The position numbers and the translations under genes were made by a program. A stretch of DNA of 64,000 nt from contig NW_006767437.1 in the NCBI RefSeq assembly GCF_000264995.1, positions 2,087,755 to 2,151,754 of the forward strand, given 5' to 3'. Shown here in pieces: positions 22,661 to 33,519 of this stretch. The notes under the pieces were generated by a model, which saw only the letters and a list, made by a program, of their open reading frames with translations, was not told where the DNA came from and searched no databases. The first letter of the stretch is position 1; each line of letters starts with the position of its first letter. The DNA comes from Punctularia strigosozonata HHB-11173 SS5 (Eukaryota > Basidiomycota > Agaricomycetes > Corticiales > Punctulariaceae).

Positions 22661-24585
22661 ATGTCGGAATCTCTCAACGGCACCCTGGGGTCGTTATTCG
22701 TGGGCTGCATGGTCGCATCGGCCTTGTTCGATCAGTTATCCTCGAGTCTGGATCGACTAGAGGTGCTCATTTTCTGCACATCTCCCGCAGGAGCTGCGAC
22801 GGTCCAGACTTGCCGGTACTATCGCCGGGGGCATTGTTCAGATAAGCCGTGGTTCAGAGGCATGGTTCGTGGTACCTCACCTGCAACACGTGCCCCGCTC
22901 TGACCCCATTCTGAAGATATATTTCCTATGGTCTCTGGATGCGCTCCAGCTGGCATTCACGGCGCATTCCCTTTACATCATCTCCGTGTCGCAGTTCGGC
23001 AACTTCCTTGCATTGTTGACCCCTCCGTGGTAAGGACGATTTGAGCGCACATGAAATGACCTCACTGATGACCTCGTCCACTAGGAGCCTTTGTGTGCGT
23101 ATCATCTTGTTCCATGGCTCAATTGCTAAAGTACTGTTTTCATATACAGGCTCAAGTATTTGTTACAGTCAGTACATCGCCCGTGCTATTTTCTGCTTGT
23201 GCTCACGATAATGACATAGGAAGTTAGCACCATGATAGTTCGATGGTATGAGCGTTGTTCCTTTTCAACGACTATGTGTTGACATCCCAATTCAGTATAT
23301 ATATAGTCCGGTTGTGGGTTCTCAGCCAGAAGAACGTAGCACTAGTCATCATTATCGTAAGGTTACTATCCCCCACGTCAGGGCCGCGTGCTGATATACA
23401 TGCAGATATCTACAACGTTCTGGGCTTTCAGTGAGTAATATACCGCCGGTCCCTCAATTTTGCTCTAATGAATTTCGTTTCAGTATCAGGATGCCGTAAG
23501 TCAATTCCATGCATTGCGGAGCACAAACACTGATTCGGACCCCTCAAGTCTTCGGCGCTAAGGCGTGAGTGCGATTGCCATCGATGCATGCAGTTTGACC
23601 ATTCTGATATGAATTCCAGTCTAAATCTAGAGTCGTGGTCTGGCCTGCACGGTCCCGGAGTTGCCGTACGTAAGCCTTATATGCGATGTATGCACTTCTC
23701 TGATTTCATCTGGCATTTGATAGTGGGATCTATATTCTGGTTTCGCATCTTGTGTCGTTGCAGATGTGGTGCTCGCAGCGTCGCTATGTTACTATCTGAA
23801 CCATAGCCGAACTGGATTGAGGAGGTTAGCATTTCATGTTCGTCCTTTCGCCTTACTGCGTTCGCTGACGAACCGAGATATAGCACAAATACTTTAGTCG
23901 ATCTACTCATGAAGTACATTATAGGCACCGGAGCGTTGACTGCGTAAGAATATTGGCATGTCTTGAGATGGCATCGCACTGATGCTATCTCCATAGGATG
24001 TGTGCGTTGGCCGTTCTGATCACAGTACGTTTGCCGTATCAGTTTTAGCCTTGATTCCAGCTGACGCATTGGGACCAGTTTGCTGCATTCCCGCACAACT
24101 TTGTTTTCGCTGCGTACGTCCGTACTCACACTACGATTTGCTTGCGACTAACGAGCATACCTGTAGGTTTTACATCAACCTTAGCAAACGTGAGTCGGGC
24201 ATGCTACTGGCGCCCATATCCCACGACGCTAATATATCTCCAAGTATTCACGAATGCGCTTCTCGTCAGCCTCAACGGGCGCGAAAGGATCAGGGACAGA
24301 AGTCGTGAGTCTCGCGAGATTGGGAGCATGTCTTTGGCTCGGTTCGCGCCGAACCCGAATCTCCCCACGGATACCATCCGGACTTCGAAAACGTCGTCGA
24401 GCTTCAGTATCATGCAGTTGAAGGTGCGCTGTTGGTTTTTCTCCCTGGTTCGTCGAGCACGTTCGTTGACATTATGTATGCAGCATCAAGACCCGGTCGC
24501 GAATGTGCCAGAGAGGAACAGCGCAGACATATTTCAGGTCGGCATACATCCGGAACTCGTTCACAATACGCTCACTGCCATATAG
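22661..24585 (+). CDS. DUF6534 seven-helix membrane protein B
   Basis: Paralog of the protein at 13300-15059. It opens MSESLNGTLGSLFVGCM and continues ATVQTCRYYRRGH, then YFLWSLDALQLAFTAHSLY, a 10 nt exon (23085-23094, WSLC), an 18 nt exon (23150-23167, AQVFVT) and a 26 nt exon (23220-23245, EVSTMIVRW). The family's IVRLWVLSQKNVAL, DVVLAASLCYYLNHSRTGLR and NALLVSLNGRERI segments follow, then a polar tail ending NTLTAI. Exon order and sizes largely match paralog A. One problem: after the first exon (..ASALF G) the expected donor GTCAGT reads ATCAGT at about 22731, so the first intron cannot be removed by a normal GT donor there. Either a weaker downstream donor is used, adding residues, or the copy is impaired. 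Exons around 23,430-23,660 are also uncertain. Confidence 0.75.
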
Positions 24586-24998
24586 CCACAAGGGGCCTAC
24601 GTATACCCATATCATACCGCGGGCAGCTCTAACCCGTCGTTACCTATCTCTCGCTTGGGTGGGCGTTAACCGCCTCTAGATCGTGGACCGTGTGCTCACG
24701 CTTTGGCTTAGGTCATAGATCTAGCGAAGATCGCTCAATCACGATCGCTAGCGAAGTATAAACTTTCGCCGGTTCCGGGGCAACTAGCTGTGTACAGCGG
24801 CTAGTTCATTGCATCTTTTTCATTGTCGACACGTTTTCGCTGCACGGACTCTCGATTAAAGTATAGATCGTTAATAGTACTCGGTACAATCGAATGAATG
24901 ATGTGGAATGTCTATCGAAGCGTCCGCACGAAGATGATTTGAGCATCTCGGTCAAGAAGGGCAGGATCCCAGTGTGTCCGCCGTACAGCTTGTCGCAA
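24586..24998. other. Convergent 3' flanks
   Basis: Spacer between DUF6534-B and COQ4, which converge. No coding signal; AT-rich runs occur near 24,840-24,890. Confidence 0.5.
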
Positions 24999-26174
24999 TC
25001 ATGGGCTGACGTTGGATTGTTGGACTTGGGCCTTGACCTCAGCGACCTCCGTTTCCTTCAAAGGTTTTGGCCACCTCGCCTGTAGAAGACACGTCAATTC
25101 GCTGACTGGACAAGTTTCAAGTAGACTCCGACGGACAGGTGGCGCGTCCCAGACGCCGAGCTCCTTCTTCATCTCCTCGAGCGGTTGTTCCCATCTTTCC
25201 TCCCAGTACACGGTCAGCAAGCAGCGCGCGGAGCTTCCGCACTTGAGCGCCCAAGGAACGTATTGCGTGAATAATCTGGACAATGAATATCAGCCCTCGA
25301 TTTCCACACTGTCGGCGATATGAAAAGCGCACCGTTCTCGTTGTTTGCTTGATAGGCGGAGCGGACCTGCGACACCACCAAGCAGGGCCATCGGCAGGCC
25401 CAAGTTGGCAAACTCAAACCATTTGACTGCAAGCTCGTACGTGACTGACACGGGCTACGGGGAGAGCATGAGACAGTAACCCCTGGGCAGGACATCGTGC
25501 GTACCATGTTCGTGAGAGTGTGGTAAAAATCGTGTGTCTCCCGGTAGCGTTGCATGACATACGCTTGTTCGGGGTCCGATATGTAGTGAACCTAGAGGCT
25601 CGTGAGTAAGGTCATTTCCTGAATTCAGCTATGGCAATACTCGCAGGTTCTCGAGTGTCAGGGCTAACGCCGCATCTTTCTAGCCAGTCAACGTAGGACT
25701 TCCCGAACGTGCCTTTGGGAAGTCGGCTTAAGTATGCCATATCGACGGTCTTGGTGTTGATGCGTGGCCTCTCCTTCATGATGCGTCTTCCCTCGGGCGA
25801 GGCAAGCATGGTGTCAAGGAGCTTGGGTAATACTGGCCCTGCCGTAGTTTCGCCTAGGGCAGCGATCATATCTGGCTCAAAATGTCACGATCATAGAACA
25901 CAACGAGCGGCAAAGAAGACATACCCCCCCTATACGGGTCTGCCAGCGACATCACGGCCGACCCCACGGCCAAGAACGCATTTTCGGCCCAGTTCAAAGG
26001 AATATGCCCGGGGTACGCGGGTTCGGGTCGCGTCGCGAGATGTCGTCTATTCGAGGTGCTCGCTGAGCAGCCTGATATGCGATGTTGGCATTGCAATAAG
26101 CTCGCTGCGCTCAACCGTAGGGTTGCCGGTAATGCTGGTGAACGCGCGGTGTGAAGCAAGGGCAGGAGCGTCAT
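24999..26174 (-). CDS. COQ4: Ubiquinone biosynthesis protein COQ4, mitochondrial
   Basis: COQ4 is a mitochondrial inner-membrane protein that organ-ises the coenzyme Q synthesis complex and is needed for ubiquinone. Exons on the minus strand: 26174-25925, 25871-25645, 25591-25505, 25454-25333, 25275-25137 and 25079-24999. The N terminus ([19 protein letters not shown]) is rich in Arg, Ser and Leu, as expected of a mitochondrial presequence; an in-frame ATG at 26228 is possible. Family blocks: [53 protein letters not shown] (the HDxxH-type zinc motif), [16 protein letters not shown], and [20 protein letters not shown] then EERWEQ. The intron at 25592-25644 has a GC donor (GCGAGT). The last intron is a multiple of three and stop-free, so its retention would be tolerated. 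It is divergent from RCC1. Confidence 0.92.
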
Positions 26175-26479
26175 GACAGCTTCGCGGCTCGGGATGAGGT
26201 GCGACGCGTCGGAACCGCGGTCGGTCACCGGTCACCAACTCAACACACTCAATAATAATCGCACACTAATATGTGAGGATAACGCAGTTCTATCGTCCTC
26301 GTCTCCGGGCGGTGGACAACCATACTAGCTGTGAGTATTAAAGGTTATTACATTGGAATCCATGTCGTTGATAATGCCCTGCTTTGTCCAGACGATCAGT
26401 CTCTTCGACACCTCTCACGGCCTGAACCGCAGCCCGACCGCGTGTTGTTGCTGACCCCTGAGCTAGTTATTCCCTATCC
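26175..26479. promoter_or_regulatory. Shared bidirectional promoter of COQ4 and RCC1
   Basis: About 305 bp between the two start codons, with the genes transcribed away from each other. It must contain both promoters. No consensus element stands out beyond AT-rich patches near 26,255-26,270 and 26,335-26,360. Confidence 0.55.
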
Positions 26480-28058
26480 ATGGCGCCCACCCGATCCTTG
26501 AGACCACGCTCAACGGCCGCGGACAAGCTTCACAGAGGCAAGCGGCAGACTTCGTCCGGAAAGCGTGCTGACACGCTCAACCGACAGGCTGCCGCGCCCA
26601 GTAAGAAGCGGCCTTCGCCAGGGAAGACGCCCCCGCCCGTGGTCGAATGTCCGAAACCACCTCACCGGCAACGGCCCCCTCTCCAACTGTTTGGCTGAGG
26701 CAACGCCGACGATGGAGTTCTTAGCCTGGAAACCATACCCACCGAGTTCATATTCAAGCCGCAAGGAACAAATGGGTAGACGAGCGCATCGCGGACGGTA
26801 GCTTCGGCGAACCCGGCGCTGGGCTCGAAGCGGTGGCAGCGGGCGGATTCCACACGTTGGTCATAGATGAAGCCGGCAAGGTAAAGGTTTCAGGTCGCCA
26901 TCCGTATTACGTCGTTTCCGACGGTTGCAGTAGGTCTGGTCCTGCGGTGTGAACGATAACGCGTCGTTGGGGAGACCTAGCGATGGCCTCCCCTCTGAAT
27001 ATACGGAACTCCTAGCGCCTCTTCAGCTTCTGGTTGAAGCAGGTTTCCGGGCCACGCGGATCGTAGCAGGCGATACCATTTCTGCGGCTGTTGACAGCCA
27101 AGGCGAGTTTCGCGCCTGGGGAACTTTTCGCGTTAGCATCTTCTTCCAATCTTGAGTCCCGGAAATGACTCATTCACCCTTTTTTCTGCAGTCATCGGAA
27201 GGGCGTTGCGCCTTCTCACCTCATGTGGAGAGACAACACGTCCCCGCCCTCGTGGAACGGCTGGAAAACACTATGGTTAGCCAGGTGGCCGCGGGTAATC
27301 AACACTTGGTGGTTTTGACCGCAGCCGGCGACGTGTACACCATGGGCTTCGGCGAAGACGGCCAGCTCGCTCGCCGGATCATAGCAGGGCGCGAGCTGCA
27401 GGGCACCGTTCCGGAAAAGATCGTCTTGGGAAGACGTTCGAGAAAAGCGGTGGTCGTTGGTTCTGGCGAGAACCATTCTTTCGCAGTCGACACCGAAGGG
27501 ACCGTCTGGGGATGGGGCATCAACAGCAACGGCAGAACTGGGACCGGCATTGATGCCGAGGTCGTGCCGTCTCCGCAACGTGTCGCGGGGCTGAGCAAGG
27601 ACGAACTGGATGGAGCAACTGTAACGTCGATCACAGGTGGACAGCAGCATACCTTATTCCTGACTTCGGATGGACGCGTGTACGCGTGCGGTCTTTCGGA
27701 GGAGGGACGGCTCGGTCTCCCGCCTCATCACCCAGCATTGATGGACCCAAACAGACGCAGTACCCACTTCTTGGACACACCCACTCAGGTTACTTTTCCG
27801 TACAACGCCAGGATCCGATACATAGCGTGCGGTACGCATTGCTCCTTCGCCATCGACACGGAAAGCGCCATGTACAGTTGGGGCCGTCAGGTCACTGGTG
27901 AGCTAGGCTTGGGCAGCGAACTAGCCTTAGCGGAGACGGACCGGGACGTCCTCACACCTCGGGAGGTCGTGCGACGCGCTGGCTCTTGGATTACTGAAGC
28001 CGTCTCGTGCGGCGGCCAACATGCAGTAGCTTTGCTCAGAAGGAAAGATAATCAGTAA
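26480..28058 (+). CDS. RCC1: RCC1-type Ran guanine-nucleotide exchange factor (apparently interrupted)
   Basis: RCC1 is the chromatin-bound exchange factor that loads Ran with GTP in the nucleus, driving nuclear transport and spindle assembly. The N-terminal ~60 residues are basic (RSLRPRSTAADK, KKRPSPGKTPPP), as for nuclear/chromatin targeting. RCC1 repeats follow: ERIADGSFGEPGAGLEAVAA then GGFHTLVID, VWSCGVNDNASLGRPSDG, FRAWGTFR, QHLVVLTAAGDVYTMGFGED, NHSFAVDTEGTVWGWGINSN, QQHTLFLTSDGRVYACG, THCSFAIDTESAMYSWGRQV and a final GGQHAVALL. Introns 26881-26933 and 27132-27191 are canonical. In the first repeat the frame meets TGA at 26696-26698 where the conserved Trp of a WGN motif is expected. 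A one-base shift is then needed by about 26,760. This could be damage, a sequence error, or an intron with a GC donor at 26695 that would drop part of the repeat. Confidence 0.82.
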
Positions 28059-28373
28059 TTTGACGCTATAGGTGATTTATCGTCAGCACTGCTGTGTAGA
28101 TATGATGATCTACGACATCGACGTATATGTATTTACGAACGCTGACCAAGCAGTATAAAAACTGTGCCTCCCACAAACACCACTCTCGACCAGCGGCGTT
28201 ACATACACGAAGGAGGACATCTGCAAAACCGTTTGCGAAGGGCGAGTGCGCCTTCTGTCTAGTGGTACAAGAATAATGAGACGGCGTTAAGTAAGTACGG
28301 CCTGTCTAGCTTGTGTATCCCAGGGGTTGTGGAAAACTATCATGCTGCGCGACAAGATAAGGTGAGCTACCTA
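28059..28373. other. Convergent 3' flanks
   Basis: Spacer between RCC1 and DUF6534-C, which converge. No coding signal. Confidence 0.5.
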
Positions 28374-30370
28374 CTAGAGATTCCATGCGCAATTTACCTT
28401 GTCGTCAACGAATGTCTGTGAGGTAGTATCGATGCGGACGGCAAGTCGCTATCGGGCAACATTGAGCACCCCAGTATGGAAGTTCGTGCAACGTACTCAC
28501 CGAATCGACGGGGTTCCCGTGCCGATGCTCGCTTTTGCGCACGGACTTCTTGGAGAGCGATGACATTGGAAGCGCGGTCCGCTCTTTCAGCGCAGTTCTT
28601 GCGTTTAATGAGACTGCGATGCCAATGAGAACTGACGGAGTGGAGAAGCTTCGCGCAATCTCATACCTAGGAGGCTGTTGAGGAAGACTGCGCGATGCCA
28701 TTTCAGCGGATCAGAATCAGTAGAAGAAAGCGAATCAGTAGAAGAAAGCGGGACGACGCACGCTTTCCAAGGATGAAAAAGAAGGCAATCCATATGAAGT
28801 TATCAGGCATGGTGACGTACTGAATCGCGCGCAGTTAGCACCGTCTCCGCATGAGGTTACGTGAGAGCTTACGGTAATCAGCACAAGAATTGCACAGACG
28901 CTGAGGGGAAGGAGAGAATGAGTGCGTCAACCAATTTGTCATCACGAATCCAACCTACCCCGTGATTGCGCCAGTACTGATACCATAAACAATCAGGAGG
29001 TTTATCAAGCCGTCCGTCCTATACAGTCCGATAAACATCAATCTTCAAGGCCAACAAGATCGGGTGGCGAGACCTACTTTGAGAAACCGCTCTTGTTCCC
29101 GTAAAGTAGCCAGCACAAGGATGCGGCCAGAATTACATCTATGGCCACGGAACATGACAGCCCCAAGATGAGCAACCACTGAGCACACTTCAGCAAGACT
29201 CTCCTGAAAGCTGCTCTCGTTACGCTTGCCTTAATACCGGGCACATCTGTGAACGAGGGCAACGATAGACTGGCGGGAACGCTCAATGATGGCTTCGAGT
29301 CAGTTTAAATCACACATACCCTCTCAGCCCGAACGCTGTTAGCCACCGAACCTTGAGCCAGTTGCAACCCAAAACGTGTTGTTCAAACGCACCGAACGCT
29401 GTTCCTGGAGCGAATGGAGATTGGTTAGTCGAGGTCCGAGCACATTAATGCCATAATTTACCGAATGCCAACAGAGTAAGCGGAGTCTGATTGCAGGACG
29501 TTGACATCAGTAACTCGACGCGATAATCGATCACACTCACAATTAGGCCGGCCAACCATACATTCCCTTGGCTTACTGTTATAGGTGGGTAAGCATCGAA
29601 AAGGTAGCAAAGTAGAGGCACACACATTTCCAAATACCTGAATAAGCCTGCGTCAGATCCACAGATAGTAGCGAGCGATGTTATCTTACGTCGCGTGAAA
29701 AGACTGTTACCCGAGGTCAGTATGATTGATAGGTGATGACGGGAGTGGGCTCACAATCGTATGATTAAGTCACTGATAGCCTGTTACATACGGTAAGGAA
29801 TGCATGCACAAATGTAATGGGCCACTAACCGTGACCATGCATTGCGCTCCCAGGCTCCTGATTGGAAATCAATCCGATTTCGTGTCCCATTTGGGGCGAC
29901 GGACGTACCAAACGGGATGTAGGAGCGCAAGGACGTCCGCGAAGTTCCGAACGACGTAGTGCCACAAGGAGTGGGTGGTAAAGGATAGATGTAGTGCGTC
30001 CAGGATGCTGTGAGAGTGTGTCATATGAGAAGGAACGAACCCGGAACTGCTGCCGTCTTACCATAGCAGTGCGACCTTACCGAAGTGTTCAAAATTTTCC
30101 CCAGTAAGAAGCCAGGCTACTCACCAAGGATTGTAGAAGGCGGCCGTCGCGTCCTGCGCTCTGTCGAAAGTATCTACGATAGCCATGCGATATTGACCTT
30201 GCACAGCTTGCAATCGATGTGTAACCTACATGAAGGTTTGCAGGAGTGTCACGCCGTATAATCTAAGGTCGTTTCAACCTGTGGTTTAGGAGCTAGGATG
30301 TCATCACTCACAACACCTCGAACGTATAGCCCAGTAGAACAGCACCCAACGTACTGCTGAAGTCTAGCAT
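28374..30370 (-). CDS. DUF6534 seven-helix membrane protein C
   Basis: Third paralog of the family. Minus-strand exons read: 30370-30312 (MLDFSSTLGAVLLGYTFEVL), 30262-30230 (YGVTLLQTF), 30173-30125 (YFRQSAGRDGRLLQSL), 30075-30062 (a 14 nt exon), 30007-29909 (ILDALHLSFTTHSLWHYVV..), and 29857-29830 (28 nt, SLGAQCMVT). Then come AISDLIIR (26 nt), a QGNVWLAGLI exon, PLTLLAFG (25 nt), a 40 nt exon ending VPGIK, WLLILGLSCSVAIDVILAAS then LCWLL, LINLLIVYGISTGAIT, VCAILVLIT, YVTMPDNFIWIAFFFILGK and FLNSLLVSLNARTALKER. The 28 nt exon equals the fused 10 + 18 nt exons of paralogs A, B and D. The intron after VPGIK has a GC donor (GCAAGC). Two spots do not keep frame in my reading (about 29,640-29,690 and 29,370-29,400), so the copy may be damaged. 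Confidence 0.72.
28715..28750. repeat. 18 bp perfect tandem duplication in an intron
   Basis: Two identical 18 bp units, 28715-28732 and 28733-28750, inside the intron of DUF6534-C just upstream (in its direction) of the FLNSLL exon. Probably replication slippage. Confidence 0.9.
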
Positions 30371-30784
30371 TATCGAGGAACGAGGTGCAAAACGGGGTTA
30401 ACACGAGAGGGGAAGCGTTCCCTATATGTGCGGGCCCCTTCGGTGAGAATTGCGCGCGGAAGGAGGGCGCTGTTGCGTGGTGATCAGCGCATGACGAAGT
30501 ATATTGCCTGGGTGTTGGGGAACCACCCCGGGGGAGCTTGGACGCACGATCTATCCGCAGTAATCCCGCACGATCTCGGCATTTTCATTCTCTTCGGTAC
30601 GAGCAGTAGTCGCAGGCGCTCCTCTAGTACCGGATCAGGCTTCTGATTCGCATGCCCCGAGCCCGCATTGGCGCAAGCTAGGGAGCAGTCACCCAAACCA
30701 AGCCATAGTAACCCTCTGGTAACCGAATTGCAGGCACGGAGTAACGTTTAATCTGATGCACCTCCATAGCAGCTTTCGTCGCAC

Positions 30785-30910
30785 TAGAGTGTATCTGCAG
30801 GCGGTAAAAGTTCTTCGCAGTAGTCAAAGATGTCCGCGGGGAGCCCCGCCAAAAATGCAGTGCATGGCACAAGTTCCACCCCACCTCGCCTGTGCTGCAG
30901 ATACACTCTA
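30785..30910. repeat. 16 bp perfect inverted repeat, 94 bp apart
   Basis: The 16 bp at 30785-30800 is the exact reverse complement of 30895-30910. The two arms bracket 94 bp. No target-site duplication is visible at the ends. Confidence 0.85.
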
Positions 30911-30945
30911 CTGTCGGACAAGAGATTCAAGCTACAGCGGATAGA

Positions 30946-30965
30946 CCGGATGTAGCTACATCCGG
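30946..30965. repeat. 20 bp perfect palindrome
   Basis: Each half of 30946-30965 (CCGGATGTAG and its reverse complement) matches perfectly, with no spacer. It lies 35 bp right of the inverted repeat. Confidence 0.9.
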
Positions 30966-31305
30966 CGTAGTGACGCCCCGTTCTTTGTCGGTGACGACGT
31001 ACGAGTTTTATCCGCAGGTGTTTGTAGGCTTCCATGGCGGCCAGAGCAAGCTCAAGGAGTCGCGTGCACGGAAACCGACTGAATCGAAGAGCAACCCGGA
31101 ATACACATACTGCCATTGATGTTCGAGCGAGTTACGTAGACAGTATGTGAGTCCCATGTCCCGTGCTGCATCACAGTGTGGACAGGTGTGGAGTCGTGGA
31201 CAGCAATGAGCATCACGAAGAGTCGAGGGAGATCAAAGTACTCCTGAGCCCTCACAAGCTGGCGTGGAACGCCAGCCGGTCCCCGGTCCACCTACGCGAC
31301 TGCAA

Positions 31306-31335
31306 GTAGGTAGGTAGGTAGTAGGTAGGTAGGTA
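31306..31335. repeat. GTAG-type microsatellite, two 15 bp blocks
   Basis: Two adjacent copies of GTAGGTAGGTAGGTA, giving a short tetranucleotide microsatellite with one phase slip between the blocks. Confidence 0.9.
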
Positions 31336-31556
31336 GTATTATCCGGCGCAATCCCAATACCGGAACAGCCGGTTCCCGAGGCCTCGCTTTGGCGAGCTGG
31401 GACACAGTGGTTCCCGTCAGCTCGTATAGCCAAAGTGTGCATTACAGTACATGACGGTTTATCTATTGTATTTAACAACCGTAAGCTACTCTTCAATCTC
31501 GGCGAACAATTCTGCGAGCTCCCAGTTATCCGAGTCTATTATTGTATGCGACACCG

Positions 31557-31584
31557 ACGTTCAACGTTCAACGTTCAACGTCCA
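31557..31584. repeat. 7 bp tandem repeat (ACGTTCA), about four units
   Basis: Three exact ACGTTCA units followed by one ACGTCCA variant. Simple repeat in intergenic DNA. Confidence 0.85.
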
Positions 31585-32138
31585 AACGCTGAACTGATGT
31601 ATCTTCCAAACCTCTTCTTATGAGCGCAAATTTGACCCAATCAGCAATGCTGCTACGCTACACATTGTCTACATGAACATCGCACGACTACACGATGCTC
31701 GACTCAATCATCGACACCTCCCATAGCCACCCGGTCGCGATAGAAAATCCGCATTGGACCCTGCGGGTGCGAAAAGGGCCAAAGGAAGTGCGTTGCCACT
31801 GCAACCGGCAGTACCGTATCTGTTTGACGGCTTTCAAGCGGCAATGGCGACTCGACGTATTCGTTGAAGGCTGAACCGGCCGGATATGGTATGCCTGCAG
31901 ACGCAGAGAGGCCGGAAGGGCAAACCATGTTTAAGTCAAGGTCTAGGATGGCATCGCAGCAGAGAAAACGACATCAAGACAAAGTTATTTTATTGGAATG
32001 AGTATGCCAGAGCAGCGTGTTGAGTTCGAGCGAGGGGAGTATGCGGCGTGAGTGTGAGAAAAGGGGTGGCTGAAACTGCATGCCATTTTCGGCGGATTGC
32101 TACACACCTTCGCCCTCATCCTCCTCAAGATTATCGCT

Positions 32139-33519
32139 ATGGCCTCAAGACCCACTGTGAACGTCCGCTCGACCAGCGGAGGTGCGCACTGTCGGCATAG
32201 GTTGCGGATTGTACTGACAGTCCGAATTCAGAGGCCTCCAGCTCTCTCCCTCTTCCTTCCGTCCTGACTGCGCCAATACGTCTGGACGTTGTTCAGCAAG
32301 TGCACAGTATGTGCCAGTTCTCAAGCAAAGCTGAAACAGATTTGACGCGAGTCTGCAGAGAGCATTGCTAAGAACAAGCGCCAGGCCTATGCCGTCAACG
32401 TGAAGGCTGGTCACCAGACTTCCGCGGAGTCTTGGGGTACCGGTCGTGCCGTTGCACGTATCCCCCGTGTTGGTGGCGGAGGAACCCACCGCTCCGGCCA
32501 GGTAGGCATTGATTAAAGCGTATCATGCATGGGGTGCTGAAATTGGTGTAGGCCGCGTTTGGTAACATGTGCCGTGGCGGTCGAATGTTCGCGCCGACCA
32601 AGACCTGGCGCAAATGGCACGTTAAGGTCAACCAGAACCAGCGTCGCTTCGCCGTCGTCTCTGCCCTGGCGGCTTCTGCTCTGCCTTCCCTCGTCCTCGC
32701 TCGCGGCCACCGCATCGAGCAGATCGAGGAGGTCCCCCTCGTCGTTGGCTCCGCCGTTGAGTCTTTCAAGAAGACCAAGGAGGCCGTCGCGCTCCTGAAG
32801 TCCCTTAACGCGTACGCCGATGTTGTCAAGGTCTCCAGCTCCCGGAAGCTCCGTGCGGGTAAGGGAAAGATGCGTGGTCGCCGCCACAGGCAGCGACGCG
32901 GTCCTCTCGTCGTCTACGACAAGGACGAGGGCATCGTCAAGGCTTTCCGCAACCTTCCTGGTGTTGAGGTTGTCAATGTCCGCCGCCTGAACCTCCTCCA
33001 GCTCGCACCGGGTGGTCATCTTGGTCGTTTCGTCATCTGGACCGAAGGCGCCTTCGGTCTCCTTGACGAGGTCTTCGGCACCTTCGACAAGGCATCTGTC
33101 TACAAGAAGGACTACATGTACGTGTCAGTATCATCCCGGCGTATCAGCGATCTAATCATATCGTCTGCTACAGCCTCCCCACGTCGAAGGTCACCAACCC
33201 TGATATCACTGGCATCATCAACAGCACGGAGATCCAATCCATCGTTCGCCCTGCTGGCCCAAAAATTCAGAAACGCCCCTGGACCCAGCACAAGAACCCC
33301 CTCACCAACAAGGGTGTTCTCTTCCGCCTCAACCCCTACGCCAAGACCATCCGCAGGCAGGAGCTTCGTACGTTGACCGATCTTCGTTTTCATAAATCCG
33401 GCACTCACGCTCGATTCCACGCAGTCAAGCAAGAGCGCAAGAAGGCCAAGGGCACAAAGAAGCCCAAGCAGCCCAAGGCTGCGGGCGAGGCCTTCCTCAA
33501 CACCCTCTTCGCCCCTTAA
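32139..33519 (+). CDS. RPL4: 60S ribosomal protein uL4 (RPL4)
   Basis: Component of the large cytosolic ribosomal subunit; its long internal loop lines the exit tunnel. Six exons with canonical introns: 32139-32181, 32232-32306, 32359-32501, 32552-33117, 33174-33367 and 33424-33519. The product is about 370 residues, normal for the family. Recognisable blocks are [103 protein letters not shown] and [13 protein letters not shown], with a lysine-rich tail ending AFLNTLFAP. The short first exon (14 codons and one base) and several 5' introns are common in highly expressed basidiomycete ribosomal genes. The third exon starts QRQAY-type sequence, confirming the phase. Confidence 0.95.

Larger units (their letters stand above)
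30371..32138. other. Intergenic region with short repeats and possible gene remnants
   Basis: About 1.8 kb. The minus strand carries a 110-codon frame (30784-31116) with a hydrophobic stretch LLELALAAMEAYKHLRIK, and a 74-codon frame (31704-31928) ending RIFYRDRVAMGGVDD. Both faintly recall segments of DUF6533 proteins, but no gene model joins them. The right end holds the RPL4 promoter, with CT-rich leader sequence (CGCCCTCATCCTCCTC) just before the ATG. Confidence 0.35.

Noticed and set aside
30785-30910. MITE-type DNA transposon
   Set aside because: Perfect 16 bp terminal repeats are present but no target-site duplication and no second copy in this window.
30784-31928. Possible DUF6533 pseudogene on the minus strand
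   Set aside because: Two short segments recall the family but could not be linked by exons in a consistent order; kept only as a remark on the intergenic region.
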